DNA of 64,000 nt from Bradyrhizobiaceae bacterium (GCA_947475225.1 CANJMQ010000002.1:33684-97683); one strand, 5' to 3'. Shown: positions 29,204 through 38,515, counted from the first letter of the stretch. Made by a program: numbers and translations. The notes: generated by a model not told the origin, from the sequence alone.

Positions 29204-30665
29204 ACCATGTGCGGCCGTCGCGCTCGATCAGCGCCACGGCGGAGGAGGGCCCCCATGTGCCCGCCGTATATTGCTTTGGCAGCTCGGAGGATGCGGACCA
29301 TGCCTCGAGCACCGGGTCGATCCACGACCATGCTGCCTCCACCTCGTCGCGGCGCATGAACAGTGCCTGATTGCCGCGGACGACATCCATCAGCAGCCGT
29401 TCATAGGCATCCGGATTGCGCACGTTGAAGGCATCGGCGAAGCTCATGTCGAGCGGCACGTTGGAAAGACGCATGCCGCCGGGGCCCGGGTCCTTGATCA
29501 TCAGCCACAGCTTCACGCCCTCGTCGGGCTGCAGCCGGATAACCAGCCGGTTGGGCGCAATCGGCCCCGCCTGCCCGTCAAACACCGAATGCGGGATCGG
29601 CTTGAAGGTGACGACGATCTCCGAGACGCGCGCCGGCAGCCGCTTGCCGGTGCGGAGATAGAAGGGAACGCCCGCCCAGCGCCAGTTGGCGATTTCGGCC
29701 TTGAGCGCCACGAAGGTTTCGGTCTTGGACGTGTTCGACCCAAGCTCCTCCAGATAACCCTTCACCGCTTCGCCATTGGCGGCACCGGCGCGGTATTGCC
29801 CGCGCACGGTGACAGTCGGAACAGCTTCCGCGGTGATCGGCTTCAGCGCCTTCAGGACCTTGAGCTTCTCGTCGCGCAGCGCATCCGCCTGGGTTGAAGT
29901 CGGCGGTTCCATGGCGACGAGGCAGAGAAGCTGCAGCATGTGGTTCTGCACCATGTCGCGCAGAGCACCCGCGGTGTCGTAGTAGCCCGCACGGCCCTCG
30001 ACGCCCAGCGTCTCGGCAACCGTGATCTGCACATGGTCGACGTGGCCGGAGTTCCAAACGGGCTCGAACAGGGCGTTGGCGAAGCGCAGCGCCATCAGGT
30101 TCTGCACCGTCTCCTTGCCGAGGTAATGGTCGATGCGGTAGATCTGCGGCTCCTTGAACACCTTGCCGATCGACTCGTTCAGCGCATGGGCGGACGTTCC
30201 CGACTTGCCGAGCGGCTTCTCGATGACGACGCGGGTGCGTGCCGTCACCAGATGGTGGGCGGCCAGCTTGTCGCAGATCGGCCCGAACAGGTCAGGACCC
30301 ACCGCGAGGTAGAAAACGCGGATGCGCCCGGCCTCCGGCTTGAGGACCTGGCCGAGATCAGCCCAGCCGGCATCCTGTGCGGCATCCGCCGTCACGTAGT
30401 GCAGTCGGTCGAGAAACCGCGTCATCATCTCGGGCGGACGGTCGGCCGCCGCCACATGGTCCTCGAGGGCCTTGCGGGCGAATGCGGCGAATTCCTCATT
30501 CGTCATGGCCCGGCGCGAACAGCCGATGATGCGCGAGCCGGGTGGGATCTGGCCGGCGAGGTCGCGGTGGAACAGCGCCGGCAGCAGCTTGCGCTGGGAG
30601 AGGTCGCCCGTGGCGCCGAAGACCACGAGGTCGAACAGCTCCACCGGGATGATGCGCGGGGTCAT
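29181..30665 (-). CDS. zwf: Glucose-6-phosphate 1-dehydrogenase
   Basis: First enzyme of the pentose phosphate/Entner–Doudoroff branch; 494 residues from the ATG at 30665. This start is preferred because GAAAGA lies just upstream and the mature family begins before FDLVVFGATGDLSQRKL; the frame continues upstream to 30740 without family-like sequence. The catalytic segment RIDHYLGKETVQN lies near residue 170. It leads the operon zwf–pgl–edd–eda, giving a full route from glucose 6-phosphate to pyruvate. Confidence 0.96.
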   Translation of the reverse strand: MTPRIIPVELFDLVVFGATGDLSQRKLLPALFHRDLAGQIPPGSRIIGCSRRAMTNEEFAAFARKALEDHVAAADRPPEMMTRFLDRLHYVTADAAQDAGWADLGQVLKPEAGRIRVFYLAVGPDLFGPICDKLAAHHLVTARTRVVIEKPLGKSGTSAHALNESIGKVFKEPQIYRIDHYLGKETVQNLMALRFANALFEPVWNSGHVDHVQITVAETLGVEGRAGYYDTAGALRDMVQNHMLQLLCLVAMEPPTSTQADALRDEKLKVLKALKPITAEAVPTVTVRGQYRAGAANGEAVKGYLEELGSNTSKTETFVALKAEIANWRWAGVPFYLRTGKRLPARVSEIVVTFKPIPHSVFDGQAGPIAPNRLVIRLQPDEGVKLWLMIKDPGPGGMRLSNVPLDMSFADAFNVRNPDAYERLLMDVVRGNQALFMRRDEVEAAWSWIDPVLEAWSASSELPKQYTAGTWGPSSAVALIERDGRTWYEDQDID

Positions 30666-30694
30666 TGAATATCTTTCGGCCGTGTTTGATGTAC

Positions 30695-30711
30695 GCCGCT
30701 CAAATAGCGGC
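30695..30711. promoter_or_regulatory. Palindrome upstream of zwf, possible operator
   Basis: GCCGCT-CAAAT-AGCGGC, perfect 6-base arms, lies 30 bases upstream of the zwf start in the 156-base divergent region shared with the fructokinase-like gene. Its position suits a sugar-responsive repressor site. It does not match the gammaproteobacterial HexR consensus, so the factor is unknown. Confidence 0.35.
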
Positions 30712-30821
30712 TTTCGATTACGAGTCAATGAAGGCGGCAATACGTCAGGGCAAGTGATTTATTGCAACCCTTAACAAAATGGCCCATGATTGCTGACAAA
30801 TCAGCAGGTTGGGAGGACGGC

Positions 30822-31745
30822 ATGATCTTGTGTTGCGGCGAGGCCCTGATCGATTTACTGCCTAGAAAAACGGCAGAGGGGGCTGCTGCCTATGAACCCG
30901 TCTGTGGCGGCTCGGTCTACAATACCGCCATAGCACTTGGCCGTCTCGACGTGCCGGTCGGGCTGTTCACCGGCCTCTCGACCGACTTCTTCGGCGACAT
31001 GCTCAGGGACGGCCTCAAGACCTCGAAGGTCAGCCTCGCGTATATCAAGGACTGGGAGAGGCCCTCGACGCTGGCCTTCGTCAAGCTCTCCAAGGGCCAC
31101 GCCCGCTATTCCTTCTTCGACGACAATTCGGCCGGCCGCATGCTGACCCGGCGCGACCTCCCAATACTGCAGAAGAAGGTGCAGGCGCTCCACTTCGGCT
31201 CGATCAGCCTGATCCCGGAGCCGGGCGGTGACACGCTGGAGGCGCTGATGAAGCGTGAGGCAAAGACGCGCGTCATCTGTCTCGACCCCAACATCCGCCC
31301 CGGCATGATCAAGGACCGCCGCCGCCATGTGGCGCGCCTCAACCGCATGATCGCCATGGCCGACATCGTGAAGGTGTCGGACGAGGACGTGGCCTGGATG
31401 ACCGGCAAGGATGACGCCAAGGCCGCTGCCAGGAGATGGCTCAAGCTCGGTCCGGAACTCGTTGTCGTCACGCGCGGCGGAAAGGGCGTGGAAGCCTTTA
31501 CCGCGCAAGGGTCGATGAGCATGGCGGCACAGAAGGTGAAGGTCGCGGACACGGTGGGGGCAGGGGACACCTTCACCGCGGGCCTCCTCACCGCCCTCCG
31601 GGCCATGAAGCTTCTCGACAAGAAGAAGCTCTCCGTGCTGGCGGCTGACGACCTCGCACTGGCTTTGGGCTTCGCGGCAAAGGCCGCCGCCGTCACCTGC
31701 TCACGCCCCGGCGCCAACCCTCCGTGGTCGCGCGAGCTGGTTTAG
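30822..31745 (+). CDS. PfkB-family carbohydrate kinase, probable fructokinase
   Basis: Ribokinase-fold sugar kinase of 307 residues. The ATG at 30822 is chosen because GGAGG lies 5 bases upstream and it begins MILCCGEALIDLLP as in fructokinases. PfkB signature 1 is in GGSVYNTAIALGRL and signature 2 in DTVGAGDTFTAGLL with the catalytic Asp. Cytoplasmic phosphorylation of fructose would supply fructose 6-phosphate, which isomerises into the Entner–Doudoroff branch. It is divergent from zwf and followed by a strong hairpin. Confidence 0.84.
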   Translation: MILCCGEALIDLLPRKTAEGAAAYEPVCGGSVYNTAIALGRLDVPVGLFTGLSTDFFGDMLRDGLKTSKVSLAYIKDWERPSTLAFVKLSKGHARYSFFDDNSAGRMLTRRDLPILQKKVQALHFGSISLIPEPGGDTLEALMKREAKTRVICLDPNIRPGMIKDRRRHVARLNRMIAMADIVKVSDEDVAWMTGKDDAKAAARRWLKLGPELVVVTRGGKGVEAFTAQGSMSMAAQKVKVADTVGAGDTFTAGLLTALRAMKLLDKKKLSVLAADDLALALGFAAKAAAVTCSRPGANPPWSRELV

Positions 31746-31754
31746 CGCACACGA

Positions 31755-31789
31755 GTCCCTTCTCCCATCCTTTGGACGGGAGAAGGGAC
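31755..31789. terminator. Strong hairpin after the fructokinase-like gene
   Basis: Perfect 12-base arms GTCCCTTCTCCC (31755–31766) and GGGAGAAGGGAC (31778–31789) with an 11-base loop, starting 9 bases after the stop. No T-run follows, so it could be a terminator, an mRNA-stabilising stem or a dispersed repeat; a related CTCTCCCGC/GCGGGAGAG hairpin occurs at 35191. Confidence 0.55.
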
Positions 31790-31844
31790 CCGCATCAACC
31801 ACCTCCCTTGACATTCCCCCCGCCCCCGCCGAGGTGATCCGGCC

Positions 31845-34277
31845 ATGGACTTCCCCGTCGACCAGATCATCCCCGCGCTGTCGCAAGCCCTCGCCAAGGG
31901 GCCCTCCGCACTGCTCGTCGCCGAGCCGGGCGCGGGCAAGACGACGCGCGTGCCGCTGAAGCTCATCGATGCGCCGTGGTTGAAAAAACAGAAAATTGTC
32001 ATGCTGGAGCCACGCCGCCTTGCCGCCCGCAACGCCGCGCACCGCATGGCGGAAACACTGGGCGAAGAGGTGGGTGGAACGGTGGGCTACACCGTGCGCC
32101 TCGAGCGCCGCGTGTCGGCGAAAACGCGCATCGAGGTCGTCACCGAGGGCATCCTCACCCGCCGCCTGCAGCAGGACCCGGAACTCTCCGGCACCGGCCT
32201 CGTCATCTTCGACGAGTTCCACGAACGCTCGCTCGACGCCGACTTCGGCCTCGCGCTGACGCTCGACATCCAGCGCGGGCTTCGTGACGATCTGAAGATC
32301 CTCGTCATGTCAGCAACGCTCGATGCGGCACGCGTCGCCGCACATCTGGGCGATGCCCCTGTCATCGATGCACCGGGCCGCGTCTTCCCCGTGGAGACGC
32401 GTTACCTCGACAAGGCGCAGCGCCAGACTATCTCGGCCGATGCCGTCCGCGCAGTCCACCGCGCGCTGGATGAGACGGACAAGTCCATCCTCGTCTTCCT
32501 CCCCGGCGAAGCGGAAATCCGCCGCACCGAAGACGCGCTCAATGCGTCCGGCCTGCCGCGCAACACGGTCGTCCGGCCGCTCTATGGCGCCATGAGCTTC
32601 GCCGAGCAGGACGCGGCGATCAGGCCATCGCCACCGGGTGAACGCAAGATCGTGCTTGCCACCACCATCGCCGAGACCAGCCTCACCATCGACGGCATCG
32701 GCGCCGTTATCGACACCGGCTTCAAGCGCGTGCCGCGCTTCGACCCGGCGTCTGGCATGACGGCGCTCGAAACGGTGCGCGTGTCGCTCGCCAGTGCCGA
32801 CCAGCGCCGCGGCCGCGCGGGCCGTCTGGGGCCGGGTGTCGGCTATCGCCTGTGGCCCGACGCCGAATCGCGCGCGCTCAAGGCCCATGACGAGCCAGAA
32901 ATCTTCGTGGCTGACCTCGCACCGCTGGTGCTGGAACTCGCCGCCTGGGGCGTCACCGACCCGAAGTCGCTGCCCTGGCTCGACCCGCCGCCCGCCGCCC
33001 CCTTCGCCCAGGCGCAGGACCTGCTGAAACGCCTCGAAGCTCTCGATGCCGAGAACAAGATCACCCCCATGGGCAAGCAGATGGTGCGCCTGCCGCTGCA
33101 TCCGCGCTTGGCCCACATGGTGATCAGGGGCCACAGCCCGCTTGCCGCCGATCTTGCCGCCATGCTGTCGGAGCGTGATGGCCTGCCGCGTGATGCGGGC
33201 GTAGATATCACTTCGCGTCTCTCTCACCTGCGCGGCGGCGCGCGTGACCGCATCCGCCAGACGGCGAAGCAGATCCGCCAGATCGCCGGAATCAAGGACG
33301 AGGACAGTGAGGTGAGCCCCGGCGTGCTCATCGCCTTCGCCTTCCCGGACCGCATCGCACAAGCCCGTGGCGGTGACCGGCGCTATCGCCTGTCTGGCGG
33401 TGGCGGGGCCATGCTGCCGGAGCATGACGCGCTGGTGACGCAGGACTTCCTCGCCGTGGCGACGACCGACGGCGCCTCGGGTGACCAGAAGATCTTCCTC
33501 GCAGCGCAAGTGTCGCTCAACGAGATCGAGGAACACTTCAAGGATCAGATCGAGGCTCGCGATGGCGTGTTCTGGGACAGCCGCGCACGCGCCGTGAGCG
33601 CGTCGAAGTCCCGCCGCCTCGGCGCGCTGGTGCTGGAGGAGAAGCCGTCTACCAACGCCGACCCCACGCTCATCGCCGAAGCGATGACGCAAGGCGTGCG
33701 CGAGATGGGGCTTGCCTCGCTGCCGTGGACCGAGGGTGCGAAGATCCTCCGCGCCCGCGTGATGTTTCTCCGCCGCCTGTTCAACGAGGAGGGCTGGCCA
33801 GACCTTTCCGACGAGGCACTTCTGGCAAGCCTTGATGACTGGCTCGCACCATATCTCGCCGGTATCAGCCGCAAGGCGCACCTGGATCGCCTCGACATGC
33901 ACCAGATCATCCAGTCGCTGATCCCGCATGAACTGGCCCGCAAGATGGACCGCCTGGCCCCGGTGAGAATCGAAGTCCCTTCGGGTGCGGATGTCCGCAT
34001 CGACTACGAGACCGACGGCGATCCCGTGCTGCGCGTGCGCCTGCAGGAAATGTTCGGCCTTGCGAAAACCCCCGCCATCGCCGAAGGCCGCAGCCCCTTG
34101 CGCATTGAACTGCTCTCCCCCGCCGGCCGGCCGCTCGCCGTCACCCAGTCGCTCGAAACCTTCTGGACCAACGGCTACCCGGGCGTGCGCTCAGACATGC
34201 GCGGAAGATACCCCAAGCATTCATGGCCCGAGGATCCGCTTAACGCGGCTCCAGTGAAGCCAAGGCGGCTGCGGTAG
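31845..34277 (+). CDS. hrpB: ATP-dependent helicase HrpB
   Basis: DEAH/RHA-type superfamily 2 helicase of 810 residues, typical for HrpB. Motifs are VAEPGAGKTTRVPL (I), EPRRLAARNAA (Ia), IFDEFHERSLDADF (II, DEFH), VMSATLD (III), IVLATTIAETSLTIDG (V) and DQRRGRAGR (VI). The C-terminal HrpB-specific domain runs from about residue 660, with LDMHQIIQSLIPHELARKMD. Its RNA or DNA target is unknown in most bacteria. It stands alone between the kinase and the repeat-flanked gene. Confidence 0.94.
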   Translation: MDFPVDQIIPALSQALAKGPSALLVAEPGAGKTTRVPLKLIDAPWLKKQKIVMLEPRRLAARNAAHRMAETLGEEVGGTVGYTVRLERRVSAKTRIEVVTEGILTRRLQQDPELSGTGLVIFDEFHERSLDADFGLALTLDIQRGLRDDLKILVMSATLDAARVAAHLGDAPVIDAPGRVFPVETRYLDKAQRQTISADAVRAVHRALDETDKSILVFLPGEAEIRRTEDALNASGLPRNTVVRPLYGAMSFAEQDAAIRPSPPGERKIVLATTIAETSLTIDGIGAVIDTGFKRVPRFDPASGMTALETVRVSLASADQRRGRAGRLGPGVGYRLWPDAESRALKAHDEPEIFVADLAPLVLELAAWGVTDPKSLPWLDPPPAAPFAQAQDLLKRLEALDAENKITPMGKQMVRLPLHPRLAHMVIRGHSPLAADLAAMLSERDGLPRDAGVDITSRLSHLRGGARDRIRQTAKQIRQIAGIKDEDSEVSPGVLIAFAFPDRIAQARGGDRRYRLSGGGGAMLPEHDALVTQDFLAVATTDGASGDQKIFLAAQVSLNEIEEHFKDQIEARDGVFWDSRARAVSASKSRRLGALVLEEKPSTNADPTLIAEAMTQGVREMGLASLPWTEGAKILRARVMFLRRLFNEEGWPDLSDEALLASLDDWLAPYLAGISRKAHLDRLDMHQIIQSLIPHELARKMDRLAPVRIEVPSGADVRIDYETDGDPVLRVRLQEMFGLAKTPAIAEGRSPLRIELLSPAGRPLAVTQSLETFWTNGYPGVRSDMRGRYPKHSWPEDPLNAAPVKPRRLR

Positions 34278-34305
34278 TCTTCGCTCAACGCACCATCAAA
34301 AAATG

Positions 34306-34388
34306 CCGTCATCCCGGCGAAAGCCGGGACCCAGCTTTGCGCGTGTCGGATGTCCAAAGCTGGGCCCCAGATTTCGCCGGGGTGACGG
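34306..34388. repeat. 83-bp extragenic repeat, copy 1
   Basis: Starts CCGTCATCCCGGCGAAAGCC, contains a central CCAGCTTTG...CAAAGCTGG stem, and ends CGCCGGGGTGACGG. The ends are themselves inverted (CCGTCA/TGACGG), so the whole element can fold into a long hairpin. A second copy of the same length lies at 35028 and a half copy at 26026. It is extragenic, directly after hrpB. Confidence 0.75.
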
Positions 34389-34443
34389 AGGGAATGGTCC
34401 TCTTTCATCCCCCTTGCACCGCGACTCACCCTAACCTCAACCC

Positions 34444-35025
34444 ATGCTCGACGCCGCCACCTTCCGCGAGATCGCACTCTCCAACCCGGCCAACCGCAGT
34501 CTCCTCGACGGCCTCGCTGATCTTGCGCTGCCGCAGTGCCACCTCACGGCTGGCTGCCTCTTTCAAACTGTTTGGAACGTCCTCTCCGGCCGCCCTGCAG
34601 CGGAGAACATCAAGGACTATGACGTCTTCTATTTCGAGGGGTCGGATCTGTCGTGGGAGGCGGAGGATGCCGTCATCCGCCGTGTGTCACCTCTGGCTGA
34701 GAAACTCGGCCTGCCGGTCGAGGTGAAGAACCAGGCCCGCGTCCATCTCTGGTACCGCCAGCGCTTCGGTGGTGATTACCCGCAGCTCCATTCGGCCCGT
34801 GACGGCATCGCTCGCTACCTCGTGCGCTGCACCTGTGTCGGGATCGATGTGGCGACCAACGAGGTCATCGCACCCGATGGTTTCGCCGATCTCGAAGCGG
34901 GAGTCCTACGCATTAACCCGCTCATTCCCCAGCCAGGCAAGTGGCAGGCCAAGGCACAGAGCTACAGGGCACGCTGGCCGTGGTTGAGGATCGTGGAGGA
35001 GGAAGGCGGCATATCTCACCCTTAA
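34444..35025 (+). CDS. Nucleotidyltransferase-like protein (NTP_transf_6 type)
   Basis: Protein of 193 residues resembling the small nucleotidyltransferase-like family with an N-terminal G(C)-(F/L)-x-Q-x-(V/I)-W stretch (GCLFQTVWNVLSGRP) and an acidic strand KDYDVFYFEGSDLSW that supplies the metal-binding aspartates. Later conserved parts are EVKNQARVHLWYRQRFG and the C-terminal PRWPWL-like end (RARWPWLRIV). The substrate is unknown. It is flanked on both sides by copies of the 83-bp repeat. Confidence 0.75.
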   Translation: MLDAATFREIALSNPANRSLLDGLADLALPQCHLTAGCLFQTVWNVLSGRPAAENIKDYDVFYFEGSDLSWEAEDAVIRRVSPLAEKLGLPVEVKNQARVHLWYRQRFGGDYPQLHSARDGIARYLVRCTCVGIDVATNEVIAPDGFADLEAGVLRINPLIPQPGKWQAKAQSYRARWPWLRIVEEEGGISHP

Positions 35026-35027
35026 GC

Positions 35028-35110
35028 CCGTCATCCCGGCGAAGGCCGGGATCCTGCTATCTACGTGGCCGATATCCGAAGCTGGGCCCCGGCTTTCGCC
35101 GGGGTGACGG
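35028..35110. repeat. 83-bp extragenic repeat, copy 2
   Basis: Same length and same ends as the copy at 34306 (CCGTCATCCCGGCGAA... and ...CGCCGGGGTGACGG); the middle differs at several bases but keeps the AGCTGGGCCCC stretch. It begins 3 bases after the stop of the nucleotidyltransferase-like gene, so it could also serve as its terminator. Confidence 0.75.
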
Positions 35111-35652
35111 GGAGCTGAGGGGAAGCTGCGCACAATCATTCCCGCCTGAGCCCGGTTTCCCTCTTCTCCCCCAACTGCGGTGGGGCCCCTTCCTCTCCCG
35201 CAGGGCGGGAGAGGACAAAACGGAACAAAATCCTTATTGACTTTAGTCCTATTATATGCCAACTATCCCATCACTCTCCCCAATCGGGGTCCTGCTCATG
35301 ACGGTGAGCTCGGGCGGGGTGGAGGGCAGGCCTGCGGGTGTGGCGTAACGTGTGCCGCACTCCCGGGGGCCGAGGAGGAGACCCCGGGGGCAATACGACC
35401 CCCGCGCCTCAGGCAAGGCGACACGTTCCTTGGGAACAGTCCGCAAGCGCTACTCCAAAGGCCTAAGACCTGTCAGATGCGGGCGCTGCTCAGCGCTCTA
35501 CCGCTGGTCCCACAAGGATCAGCTCACCGCGCCGGGCAGCGCCCGCGCCTCCCAATTTCCCTGAGGGATCAATGCCACCCTCGCAAAGGATGAAACATGC
35601 CCCGACGTCCCCCGCGCCGCGACCGCCCGGCGCTTGACCTCCCCCCCTCCCA
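35111..35652. other. Gene-free, hairpin-rich block upstream of lepA
   Basis: About 540 bases with no convincing gene. The left part has a perfect hairpin, TCCTCTCCCGC-AGG-GCGGGAGAGGA (35191–35215), followed by a short AT-rich stretch (35216–35275). The right part (35280–35560) is very GC-rich with several stems: GGGGG/CCCCC around 35386–35403, GTTCC-TTG-GGAAC (35425–35437) and GCGCT-GCTC-AGCGC (35483–35496). Short open frames exist on both strands but none resembles a family. It may hold a structured RNA or a decayed repeat unit. No known RNA (SRP RNA, tmRNA, RNase P RNA, riboswitch) was recognised. Confidence 0.5.
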
Positions 35653-37476
35653 ATGCCAAACACCGCCCCAATCATGATTGACACCGCCCACATCCGGAAT
35701 TTCTCCATCATCGCCCACATCGACCACGGCAAGTCCACCCTTGCTGACAGGTTGATCCAGCTCTGCGGCGCCGTCGCGGACCGGGACATGGTGAACCAGA
35801 TCCTCGACTCGATGGACATCGAGCGTGAGCGCGGCATCACCATCAAGGCCAATACCGTTCGCCTCGACTACACGGCGAAGAACGGTGAGAAGTACGTATT
35901 GAACCTCATTGACACGCCCGGCCACGTGGACTTCGCCTACGAGGTGTCCCGCTCGCTGGCGGCCTGTGAGGGCTCGCTGCTGGTGGTCGACGCCTCGCAG
36001 GGCGTGGAGGCCCAGACGCTGGCCAATGTCTACCAGGCGATCAACAACAACCATGAGATCGTGCCGGTCCTCAACAAGGTCGATCTTCCGGCGGCCGATG
36101 CCGACCGGGTGCGCCAGCAGATCGAGGACGTGATTGGCATCGACGCCTCGGACGCGATCCCGATCTCGGCCAAGACCGGCGTCGGCGTGCCGGATGTTCT
36201 CGAAGCCATCGTCCACCGCCTGCCCGCCCCCAAGGGCGACCGCGATGCGCCCTTGAAGGCGCTGCTGGTCGACAGCTGGTATGACGCCTATCTCGGCGTC
36301 GTCGTGCTCGTGCGCATCATCGATGGCGTGCTGAAGAAGGGCATGAAGGTGCGCCTGATGTCCACCCATGCCGTCTATCAGCTGGAGCGTGTCGGCGTAT
36401 CGCGCCCCAAGAAGGAGACCGTGGACGAGCTGGGCCCGGGCGAAATCGGCTTCTTCACCGCCTCGATCAAGCAGGTGGCAGATACCCGCGTGGGCGATAC
36501 CGTGGTGGAAGAAAAGAACCTGACAGCCACCCAGCTGCCGGGCTTCCGACCGGCGCAGTCGGTGGTCTTCGCCGGCTTCTTTCCCGTCGATGCAGCACGC
36601 TTCGAGGACCTGCGCGAGGCGATCGGCAGGCTCCGCCTCAATGACGCGAGCTTCACCTATGACATGGAAACTTCGGCAGCACTTGGCTTCGGCTTCCGTT
36701 GCGGCTTCCTCGGGCTGCTTCATCTTGAAATCGTCCGTGAGCGAATCGAACGCGAGTTCAACGTTGACATCATCACCACGGCACCCTCGGTCATCTACAA
36801 GGTCAATCTGCGTGACGGCACGCACCTCGACTTGCACAATCCGGCGGACCTTCCCGACCAGTCGCTGATCGAAGCGATCGAGGAGCCGTGGATCGAGGCC
36901 ACCATTCTGGTGCCGGACGAATATCTGGGCTCCATCCTCAAGCTCTGCGAGGACCGTCGCGGCCGCCAGAAGCAGCTCACCTATGCGGGCTCGCGCGCCA
37001 TGGTGGTCTATGACCTGCCGCTCAACGAGGTGGTGTTCGACTTCTATGACCGGCTCAAGTCCGTATCGCGCGGCTACGCCTCCTTCGACTACAAGATGAC
37101 CGACTATGAAGAGGGCGATCTCGTGCGCCTTGGCATCCTCGTCAATGCCGAACCGGTCGATGCGCTTGCCATGATCGTGCACCGGGCGCGTGCCGAGCAG
37201 CGCGGCCGCGTGATGTGCGAGAAACTGAAGGAGTTGATCCCGCGCCACATGTTCCAGATCCCCATCCAGGCGGCGATCGGCGGCAAGATCGTGGCGCGCG
37301 AGACGCTCTCGGCGATGCGCAAGGACGTCACTTCCAAGTGCTACGGTGGCGACATCAGCCGCAAGAAGAAGCTTCTGGACAAGCAGAAGGAAGGCAAGAA
37401 GAAGATGCGGCAGTTCGGCAAGGTCGAAATTCCGCAGGAGGCCTTCATTTCCGCGCTGAAGATGGACGAGAACTGA
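35653..37476 (+). CDS. lepA: Elongation factor 4 (LepA)
   Basis: Ribosome-associated translational GTPase of 607 residues. G motifs are [15 protein letters not shown] (G1), [12 protein letters not shown] (G2), [17 protein letters not shown] (G3) and [11 protein letters not shown] (G4). The LepA-specific C-terminal domain carries [20 protein letters not shown] and ends [16 protein letters not shown]. The ATG at 35653 gives [20 protein letters not shown]; an internal ATG (MIDTAH) 7 codons later is also possible. Confidence 0.96.
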   Translation: MPNTAPIMIDTAHIRNFSIIAHIDHGKSTLADRLIQLCGAVADRDMVNQILDSMDIERERGITIKANTVRLDYTAKNGEKYVLNLIDTPGHVDFAYEVSRSLAACEGSLLVVDASQGVEAQTLANVYQAINNNHEIVPVLNKVDLPAADADRVRQQIEDVIGIDASDAIPISAKTGVGVPDVLEAIVHRLPAPKGDRDAPLKALLVDSWYDAYLGVVVLVRIIDGVLKKGMKVRLMSTHAVYQLERVGVSRPKKETVDELGPGEIGFFTASIKQVADTRVGDTVVEEKNLTATQLPGFRPAQSVVFAGFFPVDAARFEDLREAIGRLRLNDASFTYDMETSAALGFGFRCGFLGLLHLEIVRERIEREFNVDIITTAPSVIYKVNLRDGTHLDLHNPADLPDQSLIEAIEEPWIEATILVPDEYLGSILKLCEDRRGRQKQLTYAGSRAMVVYDLPLNEVVFDFYDRLKSVSRGYASFDYKMTDYEEGDLVRLGILVNAEPVDALAMIVHRARAEQRGRVMCEKLKELIPRHMFQIPIQAAIGGKIVARETLSAMRKDVTSKCYGGDISRKKKLLDKQKEGKKKMRQFGKVEIPQEAFISALKMDEN

Positions 37477-37509
37477 GCACGCTGATCCCATTTCCGGGCT
37501 GGACCGTAG

Positions 37510-37526
37510 TTTGGAATGATTCTAAA
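37510..37526. promoter_or_regulatory. Iron control element (Irr box) upstream of mbfA
   Basis: TTTGGAA-TGA-TTCTAAA, a 7-3-7 palindrome with one mismatch, centred 32 bases upstream of the mbfA GTG. It matches the published iron control element pattern of Rhizobiales (TTTAGAA-N3-TTCTAAA type) bound by Irr. In Bradyrhizobium and Agrobacterium mbfA is known to be repressed by Irr under low iron, so the site fits. It overlaps the likely core promoter, consistent with repression. Confidence 0.8.
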
Positions 37527-37549
37527 CTGTTGTTCTTGCCGAAGGGACC

Positions 37550-38515
37550 GTGCCTGCCTTGAAGAGCTTCTCCGACCTCACCGAACAGGAACTCCTCGCA
37601 CTCGCCATTTCCAGCGAAGACGATGATGCACGCGCCTATGCGGGCTTTGCCCATTCGCTGATGGACACCTACCCCGCCTCCGCCAAGGTCTTCATGGAGA
37701 TGGCGGAGGAGGAGCATGAACACCGCCGCTGGCTCACCGATCTCTACCGAAAGAAGTTCGGCGACTTCATTCCGCTGATACGCCGTTCCGACATCCAGGG
37801 CTTTGTGCGCCACAAGCCGGCCTGGACCATCGGCAAGATGAACATTGAGGAGATGCGCCAGCGCGCCGAAGTCATCGAACTCGAGAACTACCGCTTCTAC
37901 AAGCAGGCGGCCGAGCGCAGCAACGACGAGCAGGTCAAGAAACTGCTCCTCGATCTCGCCGAGGCCGAAAAAGGGCATGAATCAATTGCCGTCAAGCTGG
38001 GCAGCACCCATCTTACCGCCGATGCCAAGATCGAGGAAGGCGAGGCCAAGCGCCGGTTGTTCCTGCTGCAGGTTATCCAGCCCGGCCTCGTCGGCCTCAT
38101 GGACGGGTCGGTGTCAACCCTTGCTCCGCTCTTCGCGGCGGCTTTTGCCACCCATGACACCTGGCAGACCTTCCTCGTCGGCACCGCCGCATCGGTTGGT
38201 GCCGGCATTTCCATGGGGCTCGCGGAGGGGCTGTCGGACGATGGCAAGCTCACCGGGCGTGGCCATCCCCTGATTCGCGGTCTCGCGGCCGGTATCATGA
38301 CGGCGGTGGGCGGGCTTGGCCATGCCTTGCCCTATCTCATTCCGGACTTCTGGATGGCGACGTGGCTCGCCATCGCCGTCGTCTTCGTCGAACTCTGGGT
38401 GATCTCGTGGATCCGCTACAAATACATGGATACGCCCTTCCTCAAGGCGGCTTTCCAGATTGCGGTTGGCGGGTTCCTGGTGTTCCTCACCGGCATTCTG
38501 ATCGGCAGTGCCTAG
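37550..38515 (+). CDS. mbfA: Membrane-bound ferritin / iron exporter MbfA (rubrerythrin–VIT1 fusion)
   Basis: Inner-membrane protein of 321 residues that exports iron and protects against iron and peroxide stress in rhizobia. The N-terminal half is a ferritin-like four-helix domain with iron ligands in SSEDDDARAY, FMEMAEEEHEHRRW, IELENYRFYKQA and DLAEAEKGHE. The C-terminal half from about residue 170 is a VIT1/CCC1 domain with five helices, starting QVIQPGLVGLMDGSVSTLAP. The GTG start has AAGGG just upstream. An Irr-type box precedes it. The stop overlaps the convergent DMT gene by 4 bases. Confidence 0.92.
   Translation: MPALKSFSDLTEQELLALAISSEDDDARAYAGFAHSLMDTYPASAKVFMEMAEEEHEHRRWLTDLYRKKFGDFIPLIRRSDIQGFVRHKPAWTIGKMNIEEMRQRAEVIELENYRFYKQAAERSNDEQVKKLLLDLAEAEKGHESIAVKLGSTHLTADAKIEEGEAKRRLFLLQVIQPGLVGLMDGSVSTLAPLFAAAFATHDTWQTFLVGTAASVGAGISMGLAEGLSDDGKLTGRGHPLIRGLAAGIMTAVGGLGHALPYLIPDFWMATWLAIAVVFVELWVISWIRYKYMDTPFLKAAFQIAVGGFLVFLTGILIGSA

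Noticed and set aside
32310..33929. 539-residue minus-strand frame opposite hrpB
   Set aside because: Antisense shadow; no recognisable motif, whereas hrpB has all helicase motifs.
35237..35258. TTGACT followed by TATTATATG as a promoter for lepA
   Set aside because: The spacing between the two boxes is only 7–10 bases, too short for a sigma-70-type promoter.
35480..35520. tRNA-like D-arm sequence (AGCGGTAGAGC on the minus strand)
   Set aside because: No anticodon or T-arm can be placed at the right distances, so it is only a local hairpin.
35569..37491. 640-residue minus-strand frame opposite lepA
   Set aside because: Antisense shadow of lepA despite its length.
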